A DNA stretch of 23,041 nucleotides from CALVGQ01 sp964370435. Lineage in GTDB: Bacteria; Bacillota_I; Bacilli_A; Erysipelotrichales; Erysipelotrichaceae. Both the position numbers and the translations under genes were made by a program. The stretch spans positions 1-23,041 of the forward strand of contig CAYJJG010000019.1 in assembly GCA_964370435.1 (NCBI GenBank). Reading direction: 5' to 3'. The notes beneath the pieces are model-generated. The model saw nothing but the letters and a program-made list of their open reading frames with translations. It was not told the DNA's origin and did no database searches. This document shows positions 1 to 6,332 of the stretch, one piece after another; the stretch's first letter is position 1; the number at the start of each line of letters is the position of its first letter.

Positions 1-1627
1 CCATCATATTTTCCATGATTTGTTCACGCCCATGTTTTGCTTGTGCTAAAGCTTCTACTAAAACCTCACGGTTAATACCTTCAATTTTAATATCCATTTG
101 TAAAGCAGTAATTCCTTTTGGTGTTCCTGCTACTTTAAAGTCCATATCACCATAATGATCTTCCATACCTTGGATATCTGTTAATACAGTATAATGATCA
201 TTCCATGTTACTAATCCCATTGCAATACCTGCAACTGGCGCTTTAATAGGAACTCCAGCAGCCATTAAAGCCATAGTACCAGCACAAATGCTTGCTTGAG
301 AACTAGAACCATTAGACTCTAAAGTTTCAGCTACTAAACGAATAGTATAAGGGAAATCTTGCTCAGCAGGAATAACTTGAAGTAAAGCACGCTCTCCTAA
401 AGCACCATGTCCTATTTCACGTCGACCTGGTGATCCCATTCTTCCTGTTTCTCCCACTGAATATGGCGGGAAATTATAGTGATGGATGAATCTTTTACTT
501 TCAACTTCAGTTAAGTCATCAATAATTTGATTATCTCCTAAAGCACCCAAAGTACATGCACTTAATACTTGTGTTTCTCCACGAGTGAATAAAGCCGAGC
601 CATGTACTCTTGGAAGAAGGTCAATTTGGCTATTTAAAGCTCTAAGCTCATCTATTTTTCTGCCATCAGGACGGATTTTCTCAACTGAGATTAAACGTCT
701 AACTTCATTAGCAACGATATCATGACAATATTCTTTAGCTTGTTTAACAGCTTTATTTTTTTCTTTTTCTGATGCATATTCTTTTTCTTCAAAAAGAGCA
801 GCCATTTCATCAGTAACTTCATCAATTTTCGCATAGCGAACTAGCTTTTCATGAATAGATACTGCTTCTTCTAAACGTGCTTTACCTTTCGCATCAATTT
901 CATCCTTAATGCTTTGAGCTATTTCATAAAGGGTAATTTCCATTTTTTCTTTTGCAGCAGCGGATTTAATTTCTTCTTGGAATGCACATAACATTTTAAT
1001 ATGTTCATGTCCAAACATTAAGGCTTCAATCATCGCCTCTTCACTAACTTCTTTAGCTCCTGCTTCAACCATGTTGATCGCATCTTTAGTTCCGGCAACA
1101 GTTAGATTAATATCTGATATTTCCATTTGCGCAACTGTAGGATTAATAATATACTCACCATCAACACGCCCTACAATTACCCCAGCAATAGGCCCATTAA
1201 AAGGAATATCAGATACACATAGTGCACAAGATGCCCCAAACATAGCTGCCATTTCTGCAGTTACATCTAAATTTACAGAAAGTACCGTATTCACTACTTG
1301 AACTTCATTTCTGAATCCTTCCGCAAATAAAGGACGGATTGGTCTATCTATTAAACGTGCAGTTAAAGTTGCATGTTCACTTGGTCTTCCCTCACGACGT
1401 AAAAATCCTCCTGGGATTTTACCCGCAGAATAAAGTTTTTCTTCAAAAGTCACAGTTAACGGAAAGAAATCGGTATCTTTCGGAGTGCGACTTGCAGTTG
1501 CCGCTGATAAAACAACGGTATCTTCATAACGTACAAGCACAGAACCTCCGGCTTGTTTTGCAATTTCTCCTGTTTCTACTACTAGATTTCTACCACAGAA
1601 ATCCAAACTAAATACTTGTTTAGCCAT
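1..1627 (-). CDS. pnp: Polyribonucleotide nucleotidyltransferase (PNPase), C-terminus off the window
   Basis: This is a 3'-to-5' phosphorolytic exoribonuclease of mRNA turnover. The reverse-strand translation begins MAKQVFSLDFCGRNLVVETG. It continues with the first RNase PH-like half (GGFLRREGRPSEHATLTARL, then DRPIRPLF), the helical linker, and the second catalytic half (RPDGRKIDELR, GETQVLSACTLG, FPPYSVGETGRMGSPGRREI). 542 codons are visible. The family is about 700 residues, so the end of the second PH core plus the KH and S1 RNA-binding domains lie beyond base 1. The start ATG has a good ribosome site (GAGGTGAACAA). The gene is normally directly downstream of rpsO on the same strand; here rpsO is nearby but divergent, with a small gene between. 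Identification is very secure; the missing 3' end is a window-edge effect. Confidence 0.97.
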   Translation of the reverse strand, partial: MAKQVFSLDFCGRNLVVETGEIAKQAGGSVLVRYEDTVVLSAATASRTPKDTDFFPLTVTFEEKLYSAGKIPGGFLRREGRPSEHATLTARLIDRPIRPLFAEGFRNEVQVVNTVLSVNLDVTAEMAAMFGASCALCVSDIPFNGPIAGVIVGRVDGEYIINPTVAQMEISDINLTVAGTKDAINMVEAGAKEVSEEAMIEALMFGHEHIKMLCAFQEEIKSAAAKEKMEITLYEIAQSIKDEIDAKGKARLEEAVSIHEKLVRYAKIDEVTDEMAALFEEKEYASEKEKNKAVKQAKEYCHDIVANEVRRLISVEKIRPDGRKIDELRALNSQIDLLPRVHGSALFTRGETQVLSACTLGALGDNQIIDDLTEVESKRFIHHYNFPPYSVGETGRMGSPGRREIGHGALGERALLQVIPAEQDFPYTIRLVAETLESNGSSSQASICAGTMALMAAGVPIKAPVAGIAMGLVTWNDHYTVLTDIQGMEDHYGDMDFKVAGTPKGITALQMDIKIEGINREVLVEALAQAKHGREQIMENMM

Positions 1628-1657
1628 TTGTTCACCTCATTTAATTTCAACTTCTAA

Positions 1658-1666
1658 ATTTTAGCA
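1658..1666 (-). promoter_or_regulatory. Extended -10 promoter of pnp
   Basis: On the reverse strand TGCTAAAAT lies about 30 bases before the pnp start codon, after the terminator of the small gene upstream. No good -35 is seen at the expected distance, so this would be an extended -10 promoter. The predicted start of transcription is near 1651. Confidence 0.5.
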
Positions 1667-1703
1667 TAAAATACCAGTAATTAATAGTAAATTTAGTGGG
1701 ATA

Positions 1704-1740
1704 TAAAAAATAAGTCACTAATATCCTCAATCAGTGACTT
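1704..1740 (-). terminator. Rho-independent terminator after the GIY-YIG gene
   Basis: An 8-bp stem (AAGTCACT at 1712-1719 with AGTGACTT at 1733-1740) is followed on the reverse strand by a T-rich tail (ATTTTTTATA). It begins immediately past the stop codon of the GIY-YIG gene and separates it from pnp. A T run on the other side could make it weakly bidirectional. Confidence 0.8.
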
Positions 1741-1741
1741 T

Positions 1742-2020
1742 TTATGTGTTTATTATTGTATGTAGTTTTGCTTCATCAAAATCCATAATGAGCTCTAATT
1801 TTTTCTTACGCTGATACTGTTTTATCTGATACTCTCTTTTCATAGCTTCTTGTTTAGTATCAAAACATTCAAAATAAACAAGCGTTAACGGTGTTCTAAT
1901 GCGCGTGTATTTAGCCCCTTTTTTATTTTGATGTTGTTTATAACGTGCTTTTAAATCGTTTGTCCAACCAGTATAAAGTGTGTTATCACTACAACGAAGG
2001 ATATAGACTACATTCTTCAT
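1742..2020 (-). CDS. Small GIY-YIG domain protein (UPF0213/YhbQ-YazA family)
   Basis: The protein is 92 residues, the usual size for this stand-alone GIY-YIG family. The degenerate GIY-YIG pair is VYI (residues 5-7) and YTG (16-18), followed by the conserved Arg at 26 (NDLKAR). Family-typical segments follow: GAKYTR, P.LVYFE, and KQEAMKREYQIK with the Glu expected of the nuclease fold. The C-terminus is Lys-rich (QRKKKLELI). Homologues in Bacillus (YazA) and E. coli (YhbQ) are small putative nucleases whose cellular role is not settled, so no specific function is assigned. The gene has its own promoter-like site and a strong terminator, so it is probably monocistronic. It sits between divergent rpsO and pnp. 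The ribosome site is AGAGGTAATGT before the ATG. Confidence 0.9.
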   Translation of the reverse strand: MKNVVYILRCSDNTLYTGWTNDLKARYKQHQNKKGAKYTRIRTPLTLVYFECFDTKQEAMKREYQIKQYQRKKKLELIMDFDEAKLHTIINT

Positions 2021-2048
2021 ACATTACCTCTTATTCTTCTTTATCGTT

Positions 2049-2077
2049 ATTGTACACCAATAGTTCCATTATTTAAA
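2049..2077 (-). promoter_or_regulatory. Candidate promoter of the GIY-YIG gene
   Basis: On the reverse strand TTTAAA (2072-2077) and TACAAT (2049-2054) are separated by 17 bases, about 30 bases before the start codon. It is back-to-back with the rpsO promoter. Both boxes are imperfect. Confidence 0.4.
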
Positions 2078-2086
2078 TGAAAATGC

Positions 2087-2115
2087 TTGAAACTTTAATG
2101 AGGCTATGCTATTAT
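2087..2115 (+). promoter_or_regulatory. Promoter of rpsO
   Basis: TTGAAA (2087-2092), a 17-base spacer, then TATTAT (2110-2115) preceded by TG at 2107-2108 (extended -10). Transcription is predicted to begin near 2122, giving a leader of about 75 bases before rpsO. Confidence 0.75.
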
Positions 2116-2123
2116 ATAAAAGC

Positions 2124-2170
2124 TTTTGAACTGGGGTAATAGACTCCTCGTCGTTATACGCGGTTTAAAA
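2124..2170 (+). promoter_or_regulatory. Structured rpsO leader, candidate S15 autoregulatory RNA
   Basis: The leader folds by eye into a three-way junction. A basal helix of 9 pairs (2124-2132 with 2062-2070 offset by 100, i.e. 2162-2170; contains G-U pairs) encloses two small hairpins: GGGG 2133-2136 with CTCC 2144-2147, and CGT 2149-2151 with ACG 2158-2160. Ribosomal protein S15 binds a three-way junction in 16S rRNA, and mimics of that junction in rpsO leaders are known from other bacteria, so feedback control by S15 is the natural inference. The ribosome site (AAGGAGG, 2183-2189) lies just downstream rather than inside the fold. Not computed with a folding program. Confidence 0.5.
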
Positions 2171-2196
2171 GGACATAATCATAAGGAGGAAAAACT

Positions 2197-2463
2197 ATGT
2201 TAACTAAAGCAGAAAAAAGTCAAATCGTTAAAGATTTCGCAAGATCTGAAGGTGATACTGGTTCAGTTGAAGTACAAGTTGCTATCTTAACAGCACAAAT
2301 CAACAACTTAACTGAACATTTAAAAGTACACAAAAAAGATTACCATTCAACAAGAGGTTTAATGAAAATGGTTGGTAGTCGTAAAAAATTCTTATCTTAC
2401 TTAAAAGATAGAGATGTTAATCGTTACCGCGATTTAGTACAACGTTTAGGATTAAGAAAATAA
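2197..2463 (+). CDS. rpsO: 30S ribosomal protein S15
   Basis: At 88 residues the length is as expected. Recognisable S15 segments are EGDTGSVEVQVAILTAQINNL near the start, then LTEHLKVHKKDYHSTRGLMK, and the tail VGSRKKFLSYLKDRDVNRY. S15 is a primary binder of the 16S rRNA central domain and helps nucleate the small-subunit platform. The gene has a consensus ribosome site (AAGGAGGAAAAACT before ATG), a strong extended -10 promoter, a folded leader and a terminator right after the stop, so it looks monocistronic. In most bacteria it heads an rpsO-pnp operon; here pnp points the other way. Confidence 0.98.
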   Translation: MLTKAEKSQIVKDFARSEGDTGSVEVQVAILTAQINNLTEHLKVHKKDYHSTRGLMKMVGSRKKFLSYLKDRDVNRYRDLVQRLGLRK

Positions 2464-2470
2464 TTTAAAT

Positions 2471-2495
2471 GCACTCAGAAATGAGTGCTTTTTTT
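2471..2495 (+). terminator. Rho-independent terminator of rpsO
   Basis: A perfect 7-bp stem (GCACTCA / TGAGTGC) closes a GAAA tetraloop and is followed by seven T residues. It sits eight bases past the rpsO stop codon. Confidence 0.95.
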
Positions 2496-2555
2496 ATGTT
2501 TTTTACAGCTAAATTCCATTTTAATATGTGATAATGTGTGAAACTAAAATAGTCA

Positions 2556-2583
2556 TTGAATTTTTACTTAGACTTGCTATAAT
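2556..2583 (+). promoter_or_regulatory. Promoter of the hemolysin III-degV operon
   Basis: TTGAAT (2556-2561), a 16-base spacer, then a perfect TATAAT (2578-2583) with TG at 2575-2576 (extended -10). The start codon is about 60 bases downstream. Confidence 0.75.
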
Positions 2584-2642
2584 ATTAATGTGGTTTTGAA
2601 AACTACATTATATAGTTATGTTAATAGAAAGGTGTGATATTT

Positions 2643-3293
2643 TTGAAATCGATTAAAAATGCTGCACAAGATCCTATCAGTTGTATCACCCATCTTTACG
2701 GCGCCCTAGTTAGTTTATTAACTGTTGTGCTCTTTATCATCATTGCACTTGTTAAAAACTCAACTATGCTGTCTTTAGTATCAAGTATTGTTTTTGCACT
2801 ATCTGCAGTGGGATTATATAGTGCTTCTGCCTATTATCACTATATAAAACGCACAAGTGAGCACTATACTTTATTTAGAAAACTTGATCATTCGATGATT
2901 TATGTACTTATCGCTGGTTCTTATACCCCGATTGTATTAAAATTTCTAAATCCAGCAGAAGGAAACCTATTTACTATAGTAATGTGGTTAATTGCACTAT
3001 TTGGCATATTAACAAAGATTTTTTGGCTAAATGCACCAAGAATATTATACACCCTACTCTATATAGTAATGGGTTGGTCTATTGTATTTTATTTCCCTGC
3101 TTTAGCAAAAATTGATGTTAATTGTTTAATTTTGTTAGCTAGTGGTGGTATTAGTTATACTATAGGTGGTATACTATATATAATTAAAAAGCCTAATTTG
3201 TCAGAACAATTTGGTTTCCATGAATTGTTTCATTGTTTTATTTTAGGTGGTACTTTATTACATTTTATTGCAGTTGGGATTTTTGTATTATAA
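2643..3293 (+). CDS. Hemolysin III family (PAQR-type) membrane protein
   Basis: A seven-helix-type integral membrane protein of about 216 residues. Family signatures are visible in order: DPISCITHLYGA at the N-terminus, SAYYHY, LDHSMIYVLIAGSYTP, and near the end HELFHCFILGG with LLHF. The scattered His and Asp residues correspond to the metal site of the PAQR/alkaline ceramidase-like superfamily. The biochemical role in bacteria is uncertain; the hemolysin name comes from a Bacillus cereus homologue. I choose the TTG at 2643 because the ribosome site (GAAAGGTG, 2627-2634) is 8 bases upstream. A GTG at 2634 in the same frame lies inside that site. The gene is followed after 17 bases by degV and probably shares its transcript. 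Confidence 0.9.
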   Translation: MKSIKNAAQDPISCITHLYGALVSLLTVVLFIIIALVKNSTMLSLVSSIVFALSAVGLYSASAYYHYIKRTSEHYTLFRKLDHSMIYVLIAGSYTPIVLKFLNPAEGNLFTIVMWLIALFGILTKIFWLNAPRILYTLLYIVMGWSIVFYFPALAKIDVNCLILLASGGISYTIGGILYIIKKPNLSEQFGFHELFHCFILGGTLLHFIAVGIFVL

Positions 3294-3310
3294 TTTAAGG
3301 AGGAAAACAT

Positions 3311-4147
3311 ATGCTACATATTATTTCAGACACATCAACATTATATTCAGTTAAAGAAGGAAAAAAATTAGGGGTGGATATCTTACCTCTTAATGTAAGT
3401 ATTGCTGGTAAACAATATCGTGAGTTTGAAGATATTGATGCTAAAACATTTGATGATTTAGTTAAACAAGGTAATGTTCCTACATCTTCACAACCTGCCG
3501 TAGGCGAAACAATGGAGTTGTTCGAAAAGTACAAAGATGATGAAGTATTAGTGATCAGTATGGCTGATGGATTATCTGGAACTTATCAATCTACTGTAGG
3601 ATTAAAAGAAACATTAGAAGATAGTGATAATATTCATATTATGAATTCAAAAACTCTTTGTGGGCCACATCGCTATATGGTGCAGTTAGCAGTTAAACTT
3701 AGAGATGAAGGAAAAAGTTTAAGCGAAATCATGGAAATTATGAAACAAAAATCAGATTCTGCACTATCTTTTTTACTTCCTCAAGATTTCGAATTCTTAC
3801 GCCGTGGTGGTCGTATTTCACAAACTGCAGCTACTCTTGGTGGATTCTTAAAAATCCAACCAGTAGTAACTCAATCTCCTGATGGAAAACGTTTAGATAA
3901 ATTTACTACAGGAAGAAATTTTGATTTAGCTATTAAAGCAATAATCAAAGACTTAAAAGAAAAAGGTATTGATCTTAAACATAAAATCTTTGTATCCCAT
4001 GCCTTTGTAGAAAAACAAGCACTAGGTGTAATTGAAAAAATCAATCAAGCATTCCCTGGTGTTGAGGTAGAATTATTACCTTTATCTTGTGCCTTTATTA
4101 CTCAAGGTGGACCACGTTGTGTTGCAGTACAAACAATTGAAAAATAA
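3311..4147 (+). CDS. DegV family fatty-acid-binding protein (FakB-like)
   Basis: At 278 residues this has the size and layout of DegV proteins. These bind a fatty acid in a buried tunnel; the FakB members present it to the kinase FakA for phosphorylation and entry into phospholipid synthesis. Conserved pieces are ISDTSTLY (residues 4-12), PTSSQPAVGE (57-66, the Thr/Ser loop that touches the carboxylate), ISMADGLSGTYQS (82-94, second Ser-containing loop) and EFLRRGGRIS (domain linker). The N-terminal motif is SDTST rather than the common DSTSD order, a small deviation. A strong ribosome site (AAGGAGGAAAACAT) precedes the ATG. No fakA-like kinase is in this window, so lipid specificity cannot be inferred from neighbours. 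Confidence 0.92.
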   Translation: MLHIISDTSTLYSVKEGKKLGVDILPLNVSIAGKQYREFEDIDAKTFDDLVKQGNVPTSSQPAVGETMELFEKYKDDEVLVISMADGLSGTYQSTVGLKETLEDSDNIHIMNSKTLCGPHRYMVQLAVKLRDEGKSLSEIMEIMKQKSDSALSFLLPQDFEFLRRGGRISQTAATLGGFLKIQPVVTQSPDGKRLDKFTTGRNFDLAIKAIIKDLKEKGIDLKHKIFVSHAFVEKQALGVIEKINQAFPGVEVELLPLSCAFITQGGPRCVAVQTIEK

Positions 4148-4152
4148 AACTT

Positions 4153-4181
4153 AACGGTGTAGTAAACTACATCGTTTTTTT
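4153..4181 (+). terminator. Rho-independent terminator after degV
   Basis: A 10-pair stem (AACGGTGTAG with CTACATCGTT, one G-U) encloses a TAAA loop and runs into seven T residues, six bases after the degV stop codon. Confidence 0.93.
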
Positions 4182-4205
4182 GTTATAATAAAGAAGGTGA
4201 AAATA

Positions 4206-5138
4206 ATGAAAAACAATCCTTTTAGCTATAGTGATGATAATAAACGATATCATACGTGGAACTATTATCTTAAAAATAAATTTTTAAAAAAGGTATTTAA
4301 AGTACCTCTTAATGCAGGTTTTACTTGCCCTAATCGTGATGGCTCAAAAAGTAGCCATGGATGTACCTTCTGTAGTAGTGTTGGTAGCGGTGAATTTGCA
4401 GGCAAAGATGGAGAAGATTTATTACTTCAATATCAAAACGGAAAAAAGATGATGCAAAAGAAATGGCCTGATGCATATACTATCCCCTATTTTCAGTCCT
4501 ATACTAACACTTATGGGACATTAGAAAAAATTAAGTCTTGCCTTGATCCTTTTTTAGTTATGGATGAAGTAGTTGCTATAGCTATTGCAACACGTGCAGA
4601 TTGCCTTAGTGATGAATGCATAGCGTATTTATCTGATTGTAGTAATAAAAAAGAGATCTGGCTAGAATTAGGATTACAAAGCGTTCATGATGTAACCGCC
4701 AATGCCATTAATAGAGCACATAGTTATCGTGACTTTACAGATACAATAGAGCGATTAAAAGCTACTCCACTAAAAATATGTGTCCATATTATGAATGGAC
4801 TACCTAATGAAACACCAGCTATGATGTTAGAAACAGTTATTGAAGTAGCAAAACTGCCTATTCATGCAGTCAAAATACATATGTTACACGTATTAAAAGA
4901 TACCGCTATAGCAAAACAATACCCCTTTGATTTACTTAGTCAAGAGGAATATGTTAACTTAGTAGTGAAGCAATTAGAGCACTTACCAAAGGAAGTACTT
5001 ATTCAAAGACTAACTGGAGATGGTGTTAAAGAGCAATTAATTGCTCCATTATGGACAACTAAGAAAACTATTACCATCAATGAAATAGATAAATTAATGG
5101 CTAAATTAAATACTTATCAAGGAAAAGCTTATGAATAA
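4206..5138 (+). CDS. mnmL: Radical SAM protein of the TIGR01212/YtqA family, probable tRNA mnm5U pathway enzyme MnmL
   Basis: A 310-residue radical SAM enzyme. The [4Fe-4S] cluster cysteines are C41, C53 and C56 in the segment FTCPNRDG...HGCTFC, the long-spaced pattern of the YtqA family. Downstream segments IPYFQSYTNTYG, LGLQSVHD, HIMNGLPNET and KIHMLHVLKDT are typical of the family. To my knowledge B. subtilis YtqA and YtqB have been assigned (MnmL, MnmM) to an alternative route to mnm5(s2)U34 in Gram-positive bacteria; the role here is inferred from that. I choose ATG 4206, which is 8 bases after GAAGG. The in-frame GTG at 4197 lies within the ribosome site. The gene overlaps the next one by 8 bases, implying translational coupling. 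Confidence 0.88.
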   Translation: MKNNPFSYSDDNKRYHTWNYYLKNKFLKKVFKVPLNAGFTCPNRDGSKSSHGCTFCSSVGSGEFAGKDGEDLLLQYQNGKKMMQKKWPDAYTIPYFQSYTNTYGTLEKIKSCLDPFLVMDEVVAIAIATRADCLSDECIAYLSDCSNKKEIWLELGLQSVHDVTANAINRAHSYRDFTDTIERLKATPLKICVHIMNGLPNETPAMMLETVIEVAKLPIHAVKIHMLHVLKDTAIAKQYPFDLLSQEEYVNLVVKQLEHLPKEVLIQRLTGDGVKEQLIAPLWTTKKTITINEIDKLMAKLNTYQGKAYE

Positions 5139-5673
5139 AGATAATATTAATACTGTAGCACACCGCATTATAAAAGAACATGCAACAAAAGAGTGGATAG
5201 CCTTAGATGCCACAGCAGGAAATGGTAATGATACTTATTTTTTATGCTCCTTAGTTAAACAGGTTATTGCTTTTGATATTCAAGAAGCTGCTAAAAACAA
5301 CACTTTAAAGCGATGTAGTTCGTTTAGTAATCTAGAATTCCATCTAACAAGCCATATCCATATCAATACCCTTGTAAAACAGCCACTAGACTGCGTTGTC
5401 TTTAATTTCGGATATCTTCCTAATAGCACTGATCGCTCAATTATTACCCTAGCTGATACTAGCTTAGAAGCTGTTAAACAAAGTTATAGCTTACTTAAAG
5501 TACAAGGCATTATGACTCTATCTTGTTATATCGCACATGATCATGGCAATGAGGAGCATCAAGTAATACACAACTGGATTAAAAGTGAACCTACCCTATG
5601 CTACACACCATATCAACAAAAAGAAAATGCACCTATTCTTTATATGATCACTAAAATTAAACACACATTTTAA
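5131..5673 (+). CDS. mnmM: SAM-dependent methyltransferase of the YtqB/MnmM family
   Basis: A 180-residue Rossmann-fold methyltransferase. The SAM-binding glycine loop is LDATAGNGND (residues 25-34), the acidic strand end is VIAFDIQ (45-51), and the family-specific active-site motif is NFGYLP (92-97). Homologue YtqB/MnmM of B. subtilis is reported to methylate 5-aminomethyluridine at tRNA position 34, giving mnm5U; older databases call it a putative rRNA methylase. The start codon lies inside the end of the upstream radical SAM gene, with AAGGAAAAGC as ribosome site, so the two enzymes are made together, fitting consecutive steps of one modification. No downstream gene on this strand. Confidence 0.9.
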   Translation: MNKDNINTVAHRIIKEHATKEWIALDATAGNGNDTYFLCSLVKQVIAFDIQEAAKNNTLKRCSSFSNLEFHLTSHIHINTLVKQPLDCVVFNFGYLPNSTDRSIITLADTSLEAVKQSYSLLKVQGIMTLSCYIAHDHGNEEHQVIHNWIKSEPTLCYTPYQQKENAPILYMITKIKHTF

Positions 5674-5729
5674 CTCAAGTGTCGTTTTATAGCTTTTGAA
5701 AAACAATTAAGATGAGTTGAATAGTAGTT

Positions 5730-5765
5730 AACTTATAAATTTTCTTCATAATACAGTTATAAGTT
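5730..5765. repeat. AT-rich inverted repeat between convergent genes
   Basis: AACTTATAA and TTATAAGTT (9 bp perfect, 18-base loop) lie between the convergent mnmM and DUF1648 genes. There is no clear T run on either side. It may be a weak bidirectional terminator, but the evidence is slim. Confidence 0.3.
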
Positions 5766-5817
5766 ATTACAACATGTTATGAACGTTGGTAAAACAAAGT
5801 TTAACGATTCTTTCCTG

Positions 5818-6282
5818 CTACTTATTCCTATATAACTTAATACCATAGTATACAAGAATCACAGTAATAAGTACGGGAATCATAGTTAATATCCAATTTG
5901 CAAGCACGTCCACATAAACAACTTTCAGAATCAAATAACTAAATATACAACTCATAAATAATTTAATCGTTATAATCATATTCCTTAGAATTGAATAGAT
6001 TCTTATCCTATTCTCTTCTGTTATTTTAACCCCTGTATTCCATGCTGCTGGAAATCTTTCAATTATAGAAATGATAGTAAATATCAAAATATTCACTAGA
6101 AACAACAAAAACACATTATTCTTGTGTCCCCAAGCATCCGCCTCTCCTAAAGCATTAAAATGGGTAGGTACTCTATTTGGAATTGTATCCCAAACAATCC
6201 ACAGATAAACAAGAGGTGCAAATAGGACAATCCACGTTACTATTTTTTTTATTGTATTTATTAATCCATATTTGTGTAACAT
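5818..6282 (-). CDS. DUF1648 domain integral membrane protein
   Basis: A membrane protein of about 154 residues with a first helix at about residues 10-30. The DUF1648 loop follows (IPNRVPTHFNALGEADAWG), then two or three more hydrophobic segments and a short basic tail (YGIKLYRNK). DUF1648 is found in SdpI-like immunity proteins and in many uncharacterised membrane proteins; the longer SdpI C-terminal domain is not evident. I choose ATG 6282, which has an ideal ribosome site (GGAGGG, 8-base spacing). An in-frame TTG at 6336 would overlap the stop of the ABC-F gene upstream but has no good ribosome site. Placement just behind an ABC-F gene suggests cotranscription, but no function is assigned. 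Confidence 0.8.
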   Translation of the reverse strand: MLHKYGLINTIKKIVTWIVLFAPLVYLWIVWDTIPNRVPTHFNALGEADAWGHKNNVFLLFLVNILIFTIISIIERFPAAWNTGVKITEENRIRIYSILRNMIITIKLFMSCIFSYLILKVVYVDVLANWILTMIPVLITVILVYYGIKLYRNK

Positions 6283-6332
6283 ATACCACACCCTCCTGTC
6301 ATTATATAAATACTCTTCTTCATAATCCAGAA

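Noticed and set aside
3295..3534. Reverse-strand frame opposite degV
   Set aside because: Lies wholly inside the well-supported degV gene, with no ribosome site or recognisable protein.
4181..4189. TGTTATAAT as a promoter for mnmL
   Set aside because: The transcription start would fall on or after the ribosome site at 4193-4197, and the -35 position is inside the degV terminator.
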